Part shown: in pieces, positions 8,322-17,122 of the stretch
Layout of the letters: each line of letters starts with the position of its first letter
Position numbering within the stretch: position 1 is the first letter of the stretch
Origin: JB111 sp052093225
GTDB taxonomy: Bacteria; Actinomycetota; Actinomycetes; Actinomycetales; Actinomycetaceae
Direction of reading: 5' to 3'
Assembly (NCBI GenBank): GCA_052093225.1
Contig: JBQDDG010000014.1
Location: 1 to 64,000 of the forward strand
DNA: 64,000 nt
Program-made: the position numbers and the translations under genes
Notes under the pieces: model-generated
What the model saw: only the letters and a program-made list of their open reading frames with translations
Told to the model about the DNA's origin: nothing
Databases searched by the model: none

Positions 8322-9197
8322 ATGAACACGCCTCAGCTGCCCTCCTTCGACGAGGTCGCGCCCGTCGACGCCTGGCTCACCGACATGGACGGCGTTCTCG
8401 TTCACGAGGAGAGCGCCCTGCCGGGCGCCGTCGACTTCATCGACGCACTGAAGAGCGCCGACCTGCCCTTCTCGGTCCTCACCAACAACTCGATCTACAC
8501 CCCGCGCGACCTCCGCGCCCGGCTGCTCGCCTCCGGCATCGACATCCCGGAAAATGCCATCTGGACGTCCGCGCTCGCGACCGCCGACTTCCTGCGCACC
8601 CAGCGCCCCGGCGGCAGCGCCTACGTCATCGGCGAGGCCGGCCTGACGACCGCCCTGCACGAGGCCGGCTACACCATCACCGAGCGCGACCCGGACTACG
8701 TGGTCCTCGGCGAGACCCGCACGTACTCCTTCTCCGCCATCACCCGCGGCATCCGCCTCATCGAGAACGGCGCCCGCTTCATCGCCACGAACCCCGACGT
8801 GTCGGGACCCTCCCCCTCGGGCACCCTGCCGGCCACCGGCTCCGTCGCCGCCCTCGTCACCGCGGCCACCGGTCAGGTGCCGTACTTCGTGGGCAAGCCG
8901 AACGCGCTCATGATGCGCTCGGCGCTCAACCGCATCGACGCCCACTCCGAGAACACGGTGATGGTGGGTGACCGGATGGACACCGACGTGAAGTCGGGCC
9001 TCGAGGCCGGCATGCGCACGATCCTCGTCCTCACGGGGTCGACGAAGCCGAGCATGGTCGACCGCTTCCCCTACCAGGCGACCCGCGTCCTCGACTCGAT
9101 CGCCGACGTCGTGCCGCTCGTGAAGAAGCACGCCAAGACCCCTGCCGACGGCGAGAAGCCGACCTCGCTCACGGACCGCCTCCGCGGCGCGAAGTAG
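8322..9197 (+). CDS. HAD-IIA family hydrolase (NagD-like phosphatase)
   Basis: The product is 291 aa. HAD motif I is 'LTDMDGVLVHE', motif II falls in 'VLTNNSIYTPRDL', and motif III/IV is 'MVGDRMDTDVKSGLEAGMRTILVLTG' (the two parts are well separated, and the C2a cap lies between I and IV). NagD-type enzymes dephosphorylate nucleotides or sugar phosphates in the cytoplasm. The start is set by GGAGG at 8315-8319. A shared hairpin with the convergent gene follows the stop. Confidence 0.9.
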   Translation: MNTPQLPSFDEVAPVDAWLTDMDGVLVHEESALPGAVDFIDALKSADLPFSVLTNNSIYTPRDLRARLLASGIDIPENAIWTSALATADFLRTQRPGGSAYVIGEAGLTTALHEAGYTITERDPDYVVLGETRTYSFSAITRGIRLIENGARFIATNPDVSGPSPSGTLPATGSVAALVTAATGQVPYFVGKPNALMMRSALNRIDAHSENTVMVGDRMDTDVKSGLEAGMRTILVLTGSTKPSMVDRFPYQATRVLDSIADVVPLVKKHAKTPADGEKPTSLTDRLRGAK

Positions 9198-9214
9198 CCC
9201 CGAGCACCTCCCGC

Positions 9215-9241
9215 GGGCGTCCGACCACCGGTCGGGCGCCC
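9215..9241. terminator. Bidirectional terminator hairpin
   Basis: GGGCGTCCGACC and GGTCGGGCGCCC (11 of 12 paired, 3-nt loop) lie between the convergent HAD and SRPBCC genes. The stem is GC-rich without a T-tract and is placed to serve both. Confidence 0.65.
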
Positions 9242-9265
9242 GTCGTCGTCCCCGCGGGCCCGCTC

Positions 9266-9970
9266 TCAGAGCTGCGCGGTGAAGTGCTCCGACATCGACG
9301 GGTGGTACTCGGCGAAGTCGACGGCGCTCGGGTCGCCGCCGCCCTCGGCGGCCAGCAGGCGGTCCATGTAGAACTCCCAGCCGGGCCCGACGTCGCCGAC
9401 CATCCCCGGCTCGACGTCCAGGTGGGTGAGGGTGGCGAAGCACGACTCCACGTCGGGCTGGAAGTCGATCGCCAGGTCCCAGGCACCCTCGCCCACCGAG
9501 CGCACGACGAGCCGGTCGGGGGCGCGGCACTCGACGACGTCGATCGGCAACGTCGGGTGGCCCTCCTCGGCCAGCATCGTCACGTCGACGCGGCCGGAGC
9601 GCGGGTCGCCGTCGTAGGGACCGAACCAACGTGCGAGGCCCTCGCTGGTCGCGACGTTGTACCAGGCCACCGACTGCGGGACGGGCAACCTGCGGGAGAC
9701 CACGAGGTGCACCCGACCGGGCGTCGCGCCGGGGCTGACCGTGCCGGTCGGCCGCGGCGCCGGCAGGCCCGAGAGGCGCACGGCGGCGCGAGCCTCGTCC
9801 AGGCGCTCCTGGACGCGCAGGAGACGCGGGTCGTCGGGCGCAAGGGCCGCCGCGTGGGAGTGACCCGCGTGGTCGTGGTCGGCCTGGTCGTGGCCGTGGG
9901 CGTGGCCCGGGCGGTCAGCGCCGGACGCACCGACGTCGTCGGGGCCGCGGTGCTCGTCGTCGCTGCGCAT
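9266..9970 (-). CDS. SRPBCC/AHSA1-like protein with His/Asp-rich N-terminal tail
   Basis: The product is 234 aa. Residues 15-45 contain repeated H-x-H and D-H elements (GHAHGHDQADHDHAGHSH), a likely disordered metal-binding tail. From about residue 85 on, 'VSRRLPVPQSVAWYNVATSEGLARWFGPYDG' is the typical Aha1/SRPBCC opening. The fold binds hydrophobic ligands, but no substrate is known. ATG 9970 lies 6 nt after TAGCGT on the minus strand (plus 9977-9982), pointing to a leaderless message divergent from the AKR gene. Confidence 0.8.
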   Translation of the reverse strand: MRSDDEHRGPDDVGASGADRPGHAHGHDQADHDHAGHSHAAALAPDDPRLLRVQERLDEARAAVRLSGLPAPRPTGTVSPGATPGRVHLVVSRRLPVPQSVAWYNVATSEGLARWFGPYDGDPRSGRVDVTMLAEEGHPTLPIDVVECRAPDRLVVRSVGEGAWDLAIDFQPDVESCFATLTHLDVEPGMVGDVGPGWEFYMDRLLAAEGGGDPSAVDFAEYHPSMSEHFTAQL

Positions 9971-10011
9971 ACGGGCACGCTAGCGGTGTGTCCCGGGCCT
10001 ACGCTCGACCC

Positions 10012-11019
10012 ATGGAACACCGCTACCTCGGCCGCTCCGGCCTGAAGATCTCCGAGATCACGTACGGCAACTGGCTCACCCACGGCTCGCAGGTGGAGAA
10101 CGACGTCGCGACGGCGTGCGTCCGGGCCGCCCTCGACTCCGGCATCACGAGCTTCGACACCTCCGACAGCTACGCCAACACCAAGGCCGAGACCGTCCTC
10201 GGCGACGCGCTCGCCGGCGAGCGCCGCGAGTCGCTCGAGATCTTCACCAAGGTCTACAACGCGACCGGCCCGAAGGGCCCGAACGACTCCGGGCTGTCCC
10301 GCAAGCACATCATGGAGTCGATCGACGGCTCGCTCACCCGGCTGCGCACGGACCACGTGGACCTCTACCAGGCTCACCGGTACGACACCGAGACTCCGCT
10401 CGAGGAGACGATGCAGGCGTTCGCGGACGTCGTGCGGCAGGGCAAGGCCCTGTACATCGGCGTGAGCGAGTGGACGGCCGAGCAGATCCGCGACGGCGTC
10501 TCGCTCGCCCGCGAGCTCGGGTTCCAGCTGATCTCGAGCCAGCCGCAGTACTCGATGCTGTGGCGCGTCATCGAGAGTGAGGTCGTGCCGGCCTCGGAGG
10601 AGCTCGGGCTCTCGCAGATCGTGTGGAGCCCGATGGCGCAGGGCGTGCTGTCCGGCAAGTACCTGCCGGGCGCGGACGCCCCCGAGGGGTCGCGGGCCGC
10701 GCACGAGTCGACGAAGCGCGCGATCTCGGGGTTCATGACGCCGGAGATCCTCGAGCGCGTCCAGGGCCTGCGCCCGCTGGCCGACGAGGCCGGGCTGAGC
10801 ATGTCGCAGCTCGCGCTCGCCTGGGTGCTGCAGAACGACAACGTGGCCGCCGCCATCGTCGGCGCCTCCCGCCCGGAGCAGGTCGCGGAGAACGTCAAGG
10901 CGTCGGGCGTGCGGCTCGAGCCGGAGCTCCTCGCCCGGATCGACGAGGTGCTCGGCGACGTGGTCGAGCGCGACCCCGGCAGGACGGCGCAGAACGCGCC
11001 GACCGGCCGCCCCAGCTGA
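10012..11019 (+). CDS. Aldo/keto reductase, Kv-beta (AKR6)-like
   Basis: The product is 335 aa, the standard AKR length. The catalytic tetrad is visible as Asp49, Tyr54 ('FDTSDSY'), Lys80 ('FTKVYN') and His122 ('LYQAHRYD'). 'GVSEWTAEQI' and 'VGASRPEQVAENV' match the voltage-gated K+ channel beta-subunit-like group of bacterial AKRs, which use NADPH to reduce aldehydes or ketones. ATG 10012 follows TACGCT by 6 nt (leaderless arrangement). Confidence 0.92.
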   Translation: MEHRYLGRSGLKISEITYGNWLTHGSQVENDVATACVRAALDSGITSFDTSDSYANTKAETVLGDALAGERRESLEIFTKVYNATGPKGPNDSGLSRKHIMESIDGSLTRLRTDHVDLYQAHRYDTETPLEETMQAFADVVRQGKALYIGVSEWTAEQIRDGVSLARELGFQLISSQPQYSMLWRVIESEVVPASEELGLSQIVWSPMAQGVLSGKYLPGADAPEGSRAAHESTKRAISGFMTPEILERVQGLRPLADEAGLSMSQLALAWVLQNDNVAAAIVGASRPEQVAENVKASGVRLEPELLARIDEVLGDVVERDPGRTAQNAPTGRPS

Positions 11020-11044
11020 CGACGGCCCCCGACCGGCGGCGGAG

Positions 11045-11098
11045 CGGCGGGTGCCCTAGTCCTCCGTCAGCCGGCGGGTGCCCGGGTCCTCCGTCAGC
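11045..11098. repeat. Two tandem 27-bp repeats across the XRE stop codon
   Basis: Two copies of a 27-bp unit (11045-11071 and 11072-11098) differ at only 2 positions. The XRE stop codon (TCA on the plus strand, 11094-11096) lies within copy 2. Confidence 0.85.
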
Positions 11099-11399
11099 CG
11101 GCGGACCGCCCCTGGCCGGCGCGGTCCTGCCCACCGCCGCGGTCGTCGACCCGGTCGTCCACGTCGTCCTGGTCGCCCGCGGCCCCCTCGGGCGCGTCCG
11201 GGACGTGCTCGAGGATGTCGCCGGGCTGGCAGTCGAGCACCCGGCAGACCGCCTCGAGGGTGCTGAACCGGATCGCCTTCGCACGTCCGTTCTTCAGCAC
11301 CGCGACGTTCGCGGGCGTGAGGCCGACCAGCTCCGCGAACTCACCGACCCCGAGCTTGCGGCGGGCCAGCTCGACGTCGAGGCGCACGACGATCGCCAT
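11094..11399 (-). CDS. XRE-type helix-turn-helix regulator
   Basis: The product is 101 aa. Residues about 8-65 form a Cro/C1-type HTH: 'LARRKLGVGEFAELVGLTPANVAVLKNGRAKAIRFSTL', split by its turn, then 'VCRVLDCQPGDIL'. This short form is typical of regulators paired with DUF2975 membrane proteins. The gene's ATG overlaps the upstream stop as TGATG, so translation is coupled. The last 30 residues are low-complexity (D/G/R), and the stop sits in a tandem repeat. Confidence 0.9.
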   Translation of the reverse strand: MAIVVRLDVELARRKLGVGEFAELVGLTPANVAVLKNGRAKAIRFSTLEAVCRVLDCQPGDILEHVPDAPEGAAGDQDDVDDRVDDRGGGQDRAGQGRSAG

Positions 11400-11890
11400 C
11401 AGATGACCTCCTCGAGCTCCGCGCGGTAGTCGCTCGCCTGCCTGAGCAGCCCGCGCATGACGACCATGAGCAGGCCCGGCAGAGCCGAGAGGACCACGAT
11501 GCCGGCGAGCATCATCGGCACACCCGGGTCGCGGTCCTCGGGCGAGAAGAAGATGACCGCGGTGACGTAGACGGCGAGCAGGGCGACGAGCAGCCAGCCG
11601 ACGACGAACGCCACGACGATGGCGTCCACCCAGCGGCGCGACTCGCCACCGAAGATGCGGTCACGCCGCACGAGCGTGAGCAGGCGCCACAGGCACACGA
11701 TCACCACCTGCACGCACAGCAGGCCGAGCACCACGACCACCTGAACGGGGATGCGCAGGTGAGCGAGCTCGGGGTCCGCGTCGTGGGCGAACGAGCCTGG
11801 CAGGGAGAACACCTGCAGGACGAGGAGCCACACCGTGGCGGCGACGAGGACGACCCGCAGGAGGGTGACGACGAGGGAGGAGCGCATCAT
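11399..11890 (-). CDS. DUF2975 membrane protein
   Basis: The product is 163 aa with four TM segments: roughly residues 5-27, 45-67, 88-113 and 124-146. The pattern, with '(R)DRIFGGESRRWVDAIV' between TM2 and TM3, matches DUF2975 proteins, which nearly always sit beside an XRE regulator as here. No enzymatic motif is seen. The pair probably senses some membrane state, but function is unknown. Confidence 0.82.
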   Translation of the reverse strand: MMRSSLVVTLLRVVLVAATVWLLVLQVFSLPGSFAHDADPELAHLRIPVQVVVVLGLLCVQVVIVCLWRLLTLVRRDRIFGGESRRWVDAIVVAFVVGWLLVALLAVYVTAVIFFSPEDRDPGVPMMLAGIVVLSALPGLLMVVMRGLLRQASDYRAELEEVI

Positions 11891-12175
11891 CTGTCGATGA
11901 TCGCTGCATACCTATCGCTGGTCAATAGATCGTTCGCTCTTCGGACCCCGTTCGGCCGGACGCCCGGGGCCCGACCGACCCCGAGGTGCGAGCTGCCGCC
12001 GGAACGGTCCCCATGCCCGCCGTCGGGCCGGCCTCCGTGTCCGCCGTCACCAGGAGCGCCCGGCGCGACTGCGCCCCCTCAAGGTCACGTTTTGAGAAAA
12101 CAGCCGTTAGACGTGAGGCAGGTCTCCGGATCGCCCCGAGGAGGCGCGGTCGATCCGTTATCGTGGAGGTCCCTT

Positions 12176-12706
12176 ATGAGGCCATCGACGAATCAGATCG
12201 ACGACAACCCACCCTCGACGGGGCCCGTCGAGATTCTGCGACCGGAAGGCTCGCACGGCGCCGACATGTGGCGCGTCGCCCGAGACTCCGGTTCCCTCGA
12301 TCTCAACTCCTCCTACGCCTACCTGCTGCTCGCGCGCGACTTCGCGGCGACGTCGCGGGTGGCCGTCCTGGACGGAGAGGTCGTCGGCTTCGCGGTCGGC
12401 TACCTGCGCCCCGAGGCGCCGGACCGGCTGTTCCTCTGGCAGGTCGCCGTCGACGAGCGGGCACGCGGACGACGCGTCGCCGCCCGGCTTCTCGACGAGC
12501 TGCTCTCCGGGCTCGAGGGCGTCACCGCGCTCGAGACCACCATCACCGACGACAACGCCGCCTCGCAGCGACTCTTCACGTCGCTCGCCGAGCGTCACGG
12601 CGCGTCGATCAGCAAGGAGGTCGGCTTCACCGCCGACGACTTCCCGGACGGGCACGAGGCGGAGGCGCTCTACATCGTCTCCCCGCTCGCCCCCGGCCGG
12701 CGCTGA
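12176..12706 (+). CDS. ectA: L-2,4-diaminobutyrate N-gamma-acetyltransferase
   Basis: The product is 176 aa and belongs to the GNAT fold. It transfers acetyl from acetyl-CoA to diaminobutyrate, the second step of ectoine synthesis. The acetyl-CoA loop is in 'WQVAVDERARGRRVAARLL'; 'ITDDNAASQRLF' and the 'HEAEALY(I)' ending are characteristic of EctA. ATG 12176 has GGAGG 6 nt upstream. It is first in ectABC, 111 bp before ectB. The 285-bp upstream region is relatively AT-rich around 12078-12110 (CTCAA...TTGAG dyad, then TTAGAC), a plausible site for osmotic control, but no regulator gene such as ectR is adjacent. Confidence 0.93.
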   Translation: MRPSTNQIDDNPPSTGPVEILRPEGSHGADMWRVARDSGSLDLNSSYAYLLLARDFAATSRVAVLDGEVVGFAVGYLRPEAPDRLFLWQVAVDERARGRRVAARLLDELLSGLEGVTALETTITDDNAASQRLFTSLAERHGASISKEVGFTADDFPDGHEAEALYIVSPLAPGRR

Positions 12707-12817
12707 CCGCTTCCACGCACACGCGCGGCCACGTCGCGCCCCCTACCCCCTCTGGAACGACACCGCATGTCAGGTACCCCCGACCGCCACGTCCACGACA
12801 CCCCCACAGGAGATCGC

Positions 12818-14083
12818 ATGACGACGACGAACCCGCCCACGACGGACCTCGAGTCCGGTGTCCGCAGCTACTCGCGCAGCTGGCCGACCACCTTCACCAC
12901 CGCGGTCGGCTCCACGATGACCGCTGAGGACGGCACCGAGTACCTCGACTTCTTCGCCGGCGCCGGCGCCCTCAACTACGGGCACAACAACCGCACGCTG
13001 AAGAAGGTCGTCCTCGACCACCTCGGCTCGGACAAGATCGTCCACGGGCTCGACATGTTCACCGACGTGCGTCGCGACTTCATCGAGACCTTCCAGTCGC
13101 AGATCCTCGAGCCGCGCGGCCTCGACCACCGTCTCGTCTTCCCCGGCCCCGGCGGCGCCAACGCCGTCGAGGCGGCGCTCAAGCTCGCCCGCAAGGTCAC
13201 CGGGCGCGAGTCGGTCATCAACTTCACCAACGGCTTCCACGGGATGACGCTCGGCGCGCTCTCCGTCACCGGCAACTCGATGAAGCGCGGCGGCGCGGGC
13301 ATCCCGCTCGTCCACGCCACCCCGATGCCGTACGACGACTACTTCGACGACGAGTACCCGAGCTTCCTGTACTTCGAGCGCCTGCTCCAGGACCTCGGCA
13401 GCGGCCTCAACGAGCCCGCCGCCGTCATCGTCGAGAGCATCCAGGGCGAGGGCGGCATGAACGCCGCGCGCGCCGACTGGCTGCGCAAGCTCTCGGACCT
13501 GTGCAAGGAGCACGGCATCCTGCTCATCCTCGACGACATCCAGATGGGTTGTGGCCGTACCGGCGCCTTCTTCAGCTTCGAGGAGGCCGGCATCGTGCCG
13601 GACATCATCACGCTGTCGAAGTCCATCAGCGGCTACGGCCTGCCGATGGCGCTCACGCTCATCCGCCCCGAGCTCGACATCTGGGAGCCCGGCGAGCACA
13701 ACGGCACGTTCCGTGGCATCGGCCCGGCCTTCGCCACGGCCACCGAGGCCATCAAGACCTACTGGAGCGACGACGCGCTCGAGAAGTCGACGCTGGCCAA
13801 GGGCAGCTACGCCGAGAGCCGCCTCAACCAGATCGCGGCGAAGCACCCGGACGCCGGCCTCACGGCCAAGGGCCGCGGCCTCGCCCGGGGCCTCCAGTTC
13901 GAGCAGTCCGAGAAGGCCGGCGAGGCCTGCGCCGTGGCCTTCGACAACGGGCTCCTCGTCGAGACCTCCGGCCCGACCAGCGAGGTCATCAAGCTGCTGC
14001 CGGCCCTCACCATCACGGACGAGGAGCTCGCGCGCGGGCTCGACATCCTCGAGGCCGCGGTCGACTCCGTCCTCGCCAACTGA
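12818..14083 (+). CDS. ectB: Diaminobutyrate--2-oxoglutarate aminotransferase
   Basis: The product is 421 aa, a class III PLP aminotransferase. It makes L-2,4-diaminobutyrate from aspartate semialdehyde and glutamate, the first step of ectoine synthesis. PLP-binding Asp is in 'LLILDDIQMGCGRTG' (about 239-240) and the Schiff-base lysine is Lys268 in 'ITLSKSISGYGLP'. 'GHNNRTLKKV' and 'HGLDMFTDVRRDFIE' are EctB-type. ATG 12818 has CAGGAG 4 nt upstream; an earlier ATG at 12767 lacks this. A strong hairpin separates it from ectC. Confidence 0.96.
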   Translation: MTTTNPPTTDLESGVRSYSRSWPTTFTTAVGSTMTAEDGTEYLDFFAGAGALNYGHNNRTLKKVVLDHLGSDKIVHGLDMFTDVRRDFIETFQSQILEPRGLDHRLVFPGPGGANAVEAALKLARKVTGRESVINFTNGFHGMTLGALSVTGNSMKRGGAGIPLVHATPMPYDDYFDDEYPSFLYFERLLQDLGSGLNEPAAVIVESIQGEGGMNAARADWLRKLSDLCKEHGILLILDDIQMGCGRTGAFFSFEEAGIVPDIITLSKSISGYGLPMALTLIRPELDIWEPGEHNGTFRGIGPAFATATEAIKTYWSDDALEKSTLAKGSYAESRLNQIAAKHPDAGLTAKGRGLARGLQFEQSEKAGEACAVAFDNGLLVETSGPTSEVIKLLPALTITDEELARGLDILEAAVDSVLAN

Positions 14084-14090
14084 CCCACCT

Positions 14091-14120
14091 GGGCACCCGC
14101 CGCCGTCCCGGCGGGTGCCC
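14091..14120 (+). terminator. Intercistronic hairpin between ectB and ectC
   Basis: A perfect 12-bp stem (GGGCACCCGCCG / CGGCGGGTGCCC) with a 6-nt loop sits 7 bp after the ectB stop and 31 bp before the ectC start. It could be a partial terminator, an mRNA processing site or a stabiliser. Which one cannot be read from sequence. Confidence 0.7.
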
Positions 14121-14151
14121 GGCCACCCGACACCCAGACCCGGAGGTACCC

Positions 14152-14547
14152 ATGCTTGTCCGTACGCTCGACGAGATCACCGACACCGACGCCGACATCA
14201 AGACCCCGAACTGGCGCAGCAAGCGCATCATCCTCGCCAAGGAGGGCGTCGGCTTCTCCGTGCACGAGACCACGCTCTACGCCGGCACGGTCAACGAGTT
14301 CTGGTACGCCAACCACATCGAGGCCGTCTTCATCACCTCGGGCGAGGGCGAGATCGAGGACATCGCCACGGGTGAGGTCCACCAGCTCGCCCCGGGCTCG
14401 CTGTACCTGCTCAACGACCACGACAAGCACATCGTGCGGCCGCGCACCGAGATGAAGACCGTGTGCGTGTTCAACCCGCCGGTCACCGGCCGTGAGGTCC
14501 ACGACGAGAACGGCGTGTACCCGCTCGTCGTCGAGGACGCGAGCTGA
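14152..14547 (+). CDS. ectC: Ectoine synthase
   Basis: The product is 131 aa, a cupin enzyme that cyclises N-gamma-acetyl-diaminobutyrate to ectoine. The three iron ligands known for EctC (Glu57, Tyr85, His93) are all at the expected positions: 'NHIEAVF', 'GSLYLLND' and 'HDKHIVRP'. GGAGG at 14142-14146 supports ATG 14152. No ectD hydroxylase gene follows, so the window supports ectoine but not hydroxyectoine production. Confidence 0.97.
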   Translation: MLVRTLDEITDTDADIKTPNWRSKRIILAKEGVGFSVHETTLYAGTVNEFWYANHIEAVFITSGEGEIEDIATGEVHQLAPGSLYLLNDHDKHIVRPRTEMKTVCVFNPPVTGREVHDENGVYPLVVEDAS

Positions 14548-14572
14548 CCGCTCCGCCCCGCTGAACGCCCGG

Positions 14573-14603
14573 ACGCCGGGTCTGCCACGAGCAGGCCCGG
14601 CGT
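14573..14603 (+). terminator. Terminator after ectC
   Basis: ACGCCGGG-T-CTGC and GCAG-G-CCCGGCGT pair as a 13-step stem (one T-G wobble) with a 5-nt loop, 25 bp after ectC. Confidence 0.75.
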
Positions 14604-14693
14604 TCGTGCGTCCAGGCACGGGTACCGACGGCGGTGCCGCGGCCAACGACGGACCCGGGGCCGACGGCAGACCCGCGACCGCCTGCGCGCCGC

Positions 14694-15122
14694 CTACCCG
14701 TCCTCGGCGGCCGGCGTGGTCATGCCGTTCCGGCGGGTCTTCGCCGTCGCCCGCGCGGCCGGCTGATCCGCCTCCTCCGCGGGGGCGAGGTCGAACCGTT
14801 CCCACATCGACCTCGGCACGAGGTCGAGGTAGCGGTCGCGGTTCTCGTCGATGACCGTGCGGACGTACGGGCAGTACGGCAGCACCCGCAGGTCCCGGGC
14901 GCGGATGTCCGCGAGCGCCCCGTCGACCAGCAGCCGGGCCAGCCCGGGCACCGACCGGTCGGGGTCCACCTCGGTATGGCGCAGCGAGACCATGTGCTCG
15001 CGCCGGTGGTAGTCGATGCGGCCCAGCGGCACGTGGCCGGCGATCTCCGCGACGTAGCGCTCACGCTCCGCGTCGTCGCGGACCGTCGGGACCTGGCCGG
15101 AGACCAGGACGTGTTCCTTCAT
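14694..15122 (-). CDS. GNAT-like N-acetyltransferase (short YidJ/Gtn10-type), copy 1
   Basis: The product is 142 aa. Its core ('GRIDYHRREHMVSLRHTEVD', 'VPGLARLLVDGALADIRARDLRVLPYCPYVRT' in two blocks) matches the compact acyl-CoA N-acyltransferases of about 95 aa found in many bacteria. Substrate is unknown. About 30 extra basic residues at the C-terminus are low-complexity. ATG 15122 has GAGGAGG upstream. It is a clear paralogue of the next gene, suggesting tandem duplication. Confidence 0.8.
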   Translation of the reverse strand: MKEHVLVSGQVPTVRDDAERERYVAEIAGHVPLGRIDYHRREHMVSLRHTEVDPDRSVPGLARLLVDGALADIRARDLRVLPYCPYVRTVIDENRDRYLDLVPRSMWERFDLAPAEEADQPAARATAKTRRNGMTTPAAEDG

Positions 15123-15186
15123 GGTCGACCTCCTCGTCGCGTGTACGCAGAGTATCGGGCATCGCGCGTCGGCCGCGAGGGCCGCC

Positions 15187-15525
15187 CTAGCCGAGGTCGT
15201 ACTCGGCGCGCCGGTCCTCGGGCACGAGATCGAGGTACTCGGCCCGGTTGCGGTCGATGATCCGCCGTACGTAGCCGCAGGTGGGGAGCACCCCGGCGCC
15301 GCGCGAGCGGAGGTCGGCGAGCACCTCGTCGACGAGCCTGCGGGCGAGGCCCGGGACGGAGCGTTCCTCGTCGATCTCCGTGTGGGTGAGCTCCACGTCG
15401 CTGCCGTGGACGTCGTAGTCGATCCGGCCGAGCACGTCACCCCCGGCCTCGATGACGTACCGGCTGTTCCCGGCGTCGTTGCGGATCGTGGGGACCTCCC
15501 CGTCCACCAGCACCTCGTCGCTCAT
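15187..15525 (-). CDS. GNAT-like N-acetyltransferase, copy 2
   Basis: The product is 112 aa and shares most positions with copy 1 downstream, for example 'VPGLARRLVDEVLADLRSR' and '(N)RAEYLDLVPEDRR'. Its ATG overlaps the AhpD-like stop codon as ATGA, so it is translated as part of the pirin-AhpD operon. The acceptor substrate is not known. Confidence 0.82.
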   Translation of the reverse strand: MSDEVLVDGEVPTIRNDAGNSRYVIEAGGDVLGRIDYDVHGSDVELTHTEIDEERSVPGLARRLVDEVLADLRSRGAGVLPTCGYVRRIIDRNRAEYLDLVPEDRRAEYDLG

Positions 15526-16094
15526 CGCTCGCTCCCGTCGTCGCTCGTCGTGTGGTCGCTCGTCGTGTGGTCTGTCGTCGTGCGGTCACCGGTCGTGCCA
15601 CCGACTGCGGCGCCCTCGCCCCTCGGTGGCAGCGCGTCGTGCCCGGACATGATCGAGATCCGGTTGAACGCGCCGATGGAGATCGCCACCCAGACGACCG
15701 CCGCGACCTGCTCGTCGCTCAGCCCGCCGCGTCGGCCGGCACCTCCGGCAGCGGCGAGGGCGGCGCCGTGCGGGAGGTTCGTCGTCAGCTCGGCGATCTC
15801 GAGGGCCGCGCGCTCGACGTCCGTGAACACCGAGGCCTCCCGCCACGTGGGGAGCAGGTCGAGCCGGTGCTGGGTGACGCCCGCCCGGCGGGCCGCCGGG
15901 ACGTGCACGCTCAGGCAGCGCGCGCAGCCGTTGATCTGGGAGACCCGTACGTCGACGAGCTCGACGACGTCGCGGCCGATCCCGGCCGACTCGGCCGCGT
16001 CCGTCGCGGCCTTGGCCATGCCGACCGCCGCGCGGTAGGCGGCCCGGTGGGCCACGGTGATGTCGACGGCCGCGGGGACCTCGGGCGGGCGCAT
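15522..16094 (-). CDS. Carboxymuconolactone decarboxylase/AhpD-like protein
   Basis: The product is 190 aa. The AhpD redox signature is present as 'NGCARCLSVH', giving the C-x-x-C...H arrangement of alkylhydroperoxidases. The C-terminal 20 residues are an imperfect TTDH/TTSDH repeat encoded by short direct repeats at 15537-15590. ATG 16094 overlaps the pirin stop as ATGA. Co-translation with pirin suggests an oxidative or electrophile stress role, as for many pirin-linked genes (inference). Confidence 0.87.
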   Translation of the reverse strand: MRPPEVPAAVDITVAHRAAYRAAVGMAKAATDAAESAGIGRDVVELVDVRVSQINGCARCLSVHVPAARRAGVTQHRLDLLPTWREASVFTDVERAALEIAELTTNLPHGAALAAAGGAGRRGGLSDEQVAAVVWVAISIGAFNRISIMSGHDALPPRGEGAAVGGTTGDRTTTDHTTSDHTTSDDGSER

Positions 16095-17122
16095 CAGCGA
16101 GCCCTCCCGGACGGCGCGTTCGGGTTCGTCCGCGGCCGCAGGCGCACGTGCGGCAGGTCGGGCGCGGGCAGCCAGGCCCGCTCCCCCACGTACCCGTCCA
16201 CGCGGCCGAACCGCTCGCTGCCCGCGTACCCGCCCGGGCCCGCACCCCCGGCGTTCCACTCCTCGCGGGCGGCCACGACCTCCTCGTGCGTGGCCCCGAT
16301 GAAGTTCCACCACATGACGATCTCCTCGCGGAACGGCTCACCGCCGAGCAGGATCACGCGCGCCGGGGAGGTCCCGGCGTTGCTGATCCGCAGCGGGTCG
16401 CCGGTCGGCGGGCGGAACGCGAGCTCGGCGCGCTCGATCGGCACGTCGTCGACCTCGACGTCCCCGGCGTCCAGCAGCACCCCGTGCTCGAAGTCCGCGC
16501 GCACGTCCAGGTCCACCGCGCCACCGGGCGCGACCGTCAGCTCGGCGCCCAGGAGTGCCGTGGAGGTCCGAACAGGGGAGGCCTCGCCGAGGAGCTCGCC
16601 GATGAACACCGACGCCGTCCCCGCGCCGCCGGGCAGGTCGACCGGCTCGGGCACGTGGTGCTGGAAGTCGCGCGGCCCCCCGCGGGACCCGCGCGGGAGC
16701 ACGAGCCACAGCTGGACGCCGTGCAGGACCGTGGTGCCCGGCGTCGAGACCTCCGAGTGGCAGATGCCGGCGCCCGAGGACATGAGGTTGAGCTCGCCCG
16801 GTCGCACGACCGCGTGCACGCCCGCGGAGTCGCGGTGCTCGATCTCGCCGGTGAAGAGCCAGCTCACCGTCTGCAGGCCGGTGTGGGGGTGGGGGGCGAC
16901 GTCCATGCCACCGGTGAGGTCGACGTCGTCGGGCCCGTAGTGGTCGACGAAGCACCACGCGCCGACGAAGGACCGCGCCCTGCTCGGCAGCGTGCGCCGC
17001 ACGGGCATCGCCCGGGGACCGCCCAGCGGCACCACGCGCGAGGTGACGACCTCGATGCCCGGTGGGTCGGCGTCGGGGCAGGAGAGCACCATCTCCGCCG
17101 GCCTCGTCTCCAGGTTGCTCAT
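16094..17122 (-). CDS. Pirin family protein
   Basis: The product is 342 aa, a bicupin. Metal ligands of the N-terminal cupin are seen as His78 and His80 ('APHPHTGLQTVSWLF') and His122/Glu124 ('AGICHSE'). Pirins bind Fe and some act as quercetin 2,3-dioxygenases. It heads an operon pirin-AhpD-GNAT with two ATGA overlaps. Confidence 0.92.
   Translation of the reverse strand: MSNLETRPAEMVLSCPDADPPGIEVVTSRVVPLGGPRAMPVRRTLPSRARSFVGAWCFVDHYGPDDVDLTGGMDVAPHPHTGLQTVSWLFTGEIEHRDSAGVHAVVRPGELNLMSSGAGICHSEVSTPGTTVLHGVQLWLVLPRGSRGGPRDFQHHVPEPVDLPGGAGTASVFIGELLGEASPVRTSTALLGAELTVAPGGAVDLDVRADFEHGVLLDAGDVEVDDVPIERAELAFRPPTGDPLRISNAGTSPARVILLGGEPFREEIVMWWNFIGATHEEVVAAREEWNAGGAGPGGYAGSERFGRVDGYVGERAWLPAPDLPHVRLRPRTNPNAPSGRAR

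Noticed and set aside
14548..15186. ectD (ectoine hydroxylase) after ectC
   Set aside because: The next genes are minus-strand short acetyltransferases, and a terminator follows ectC.
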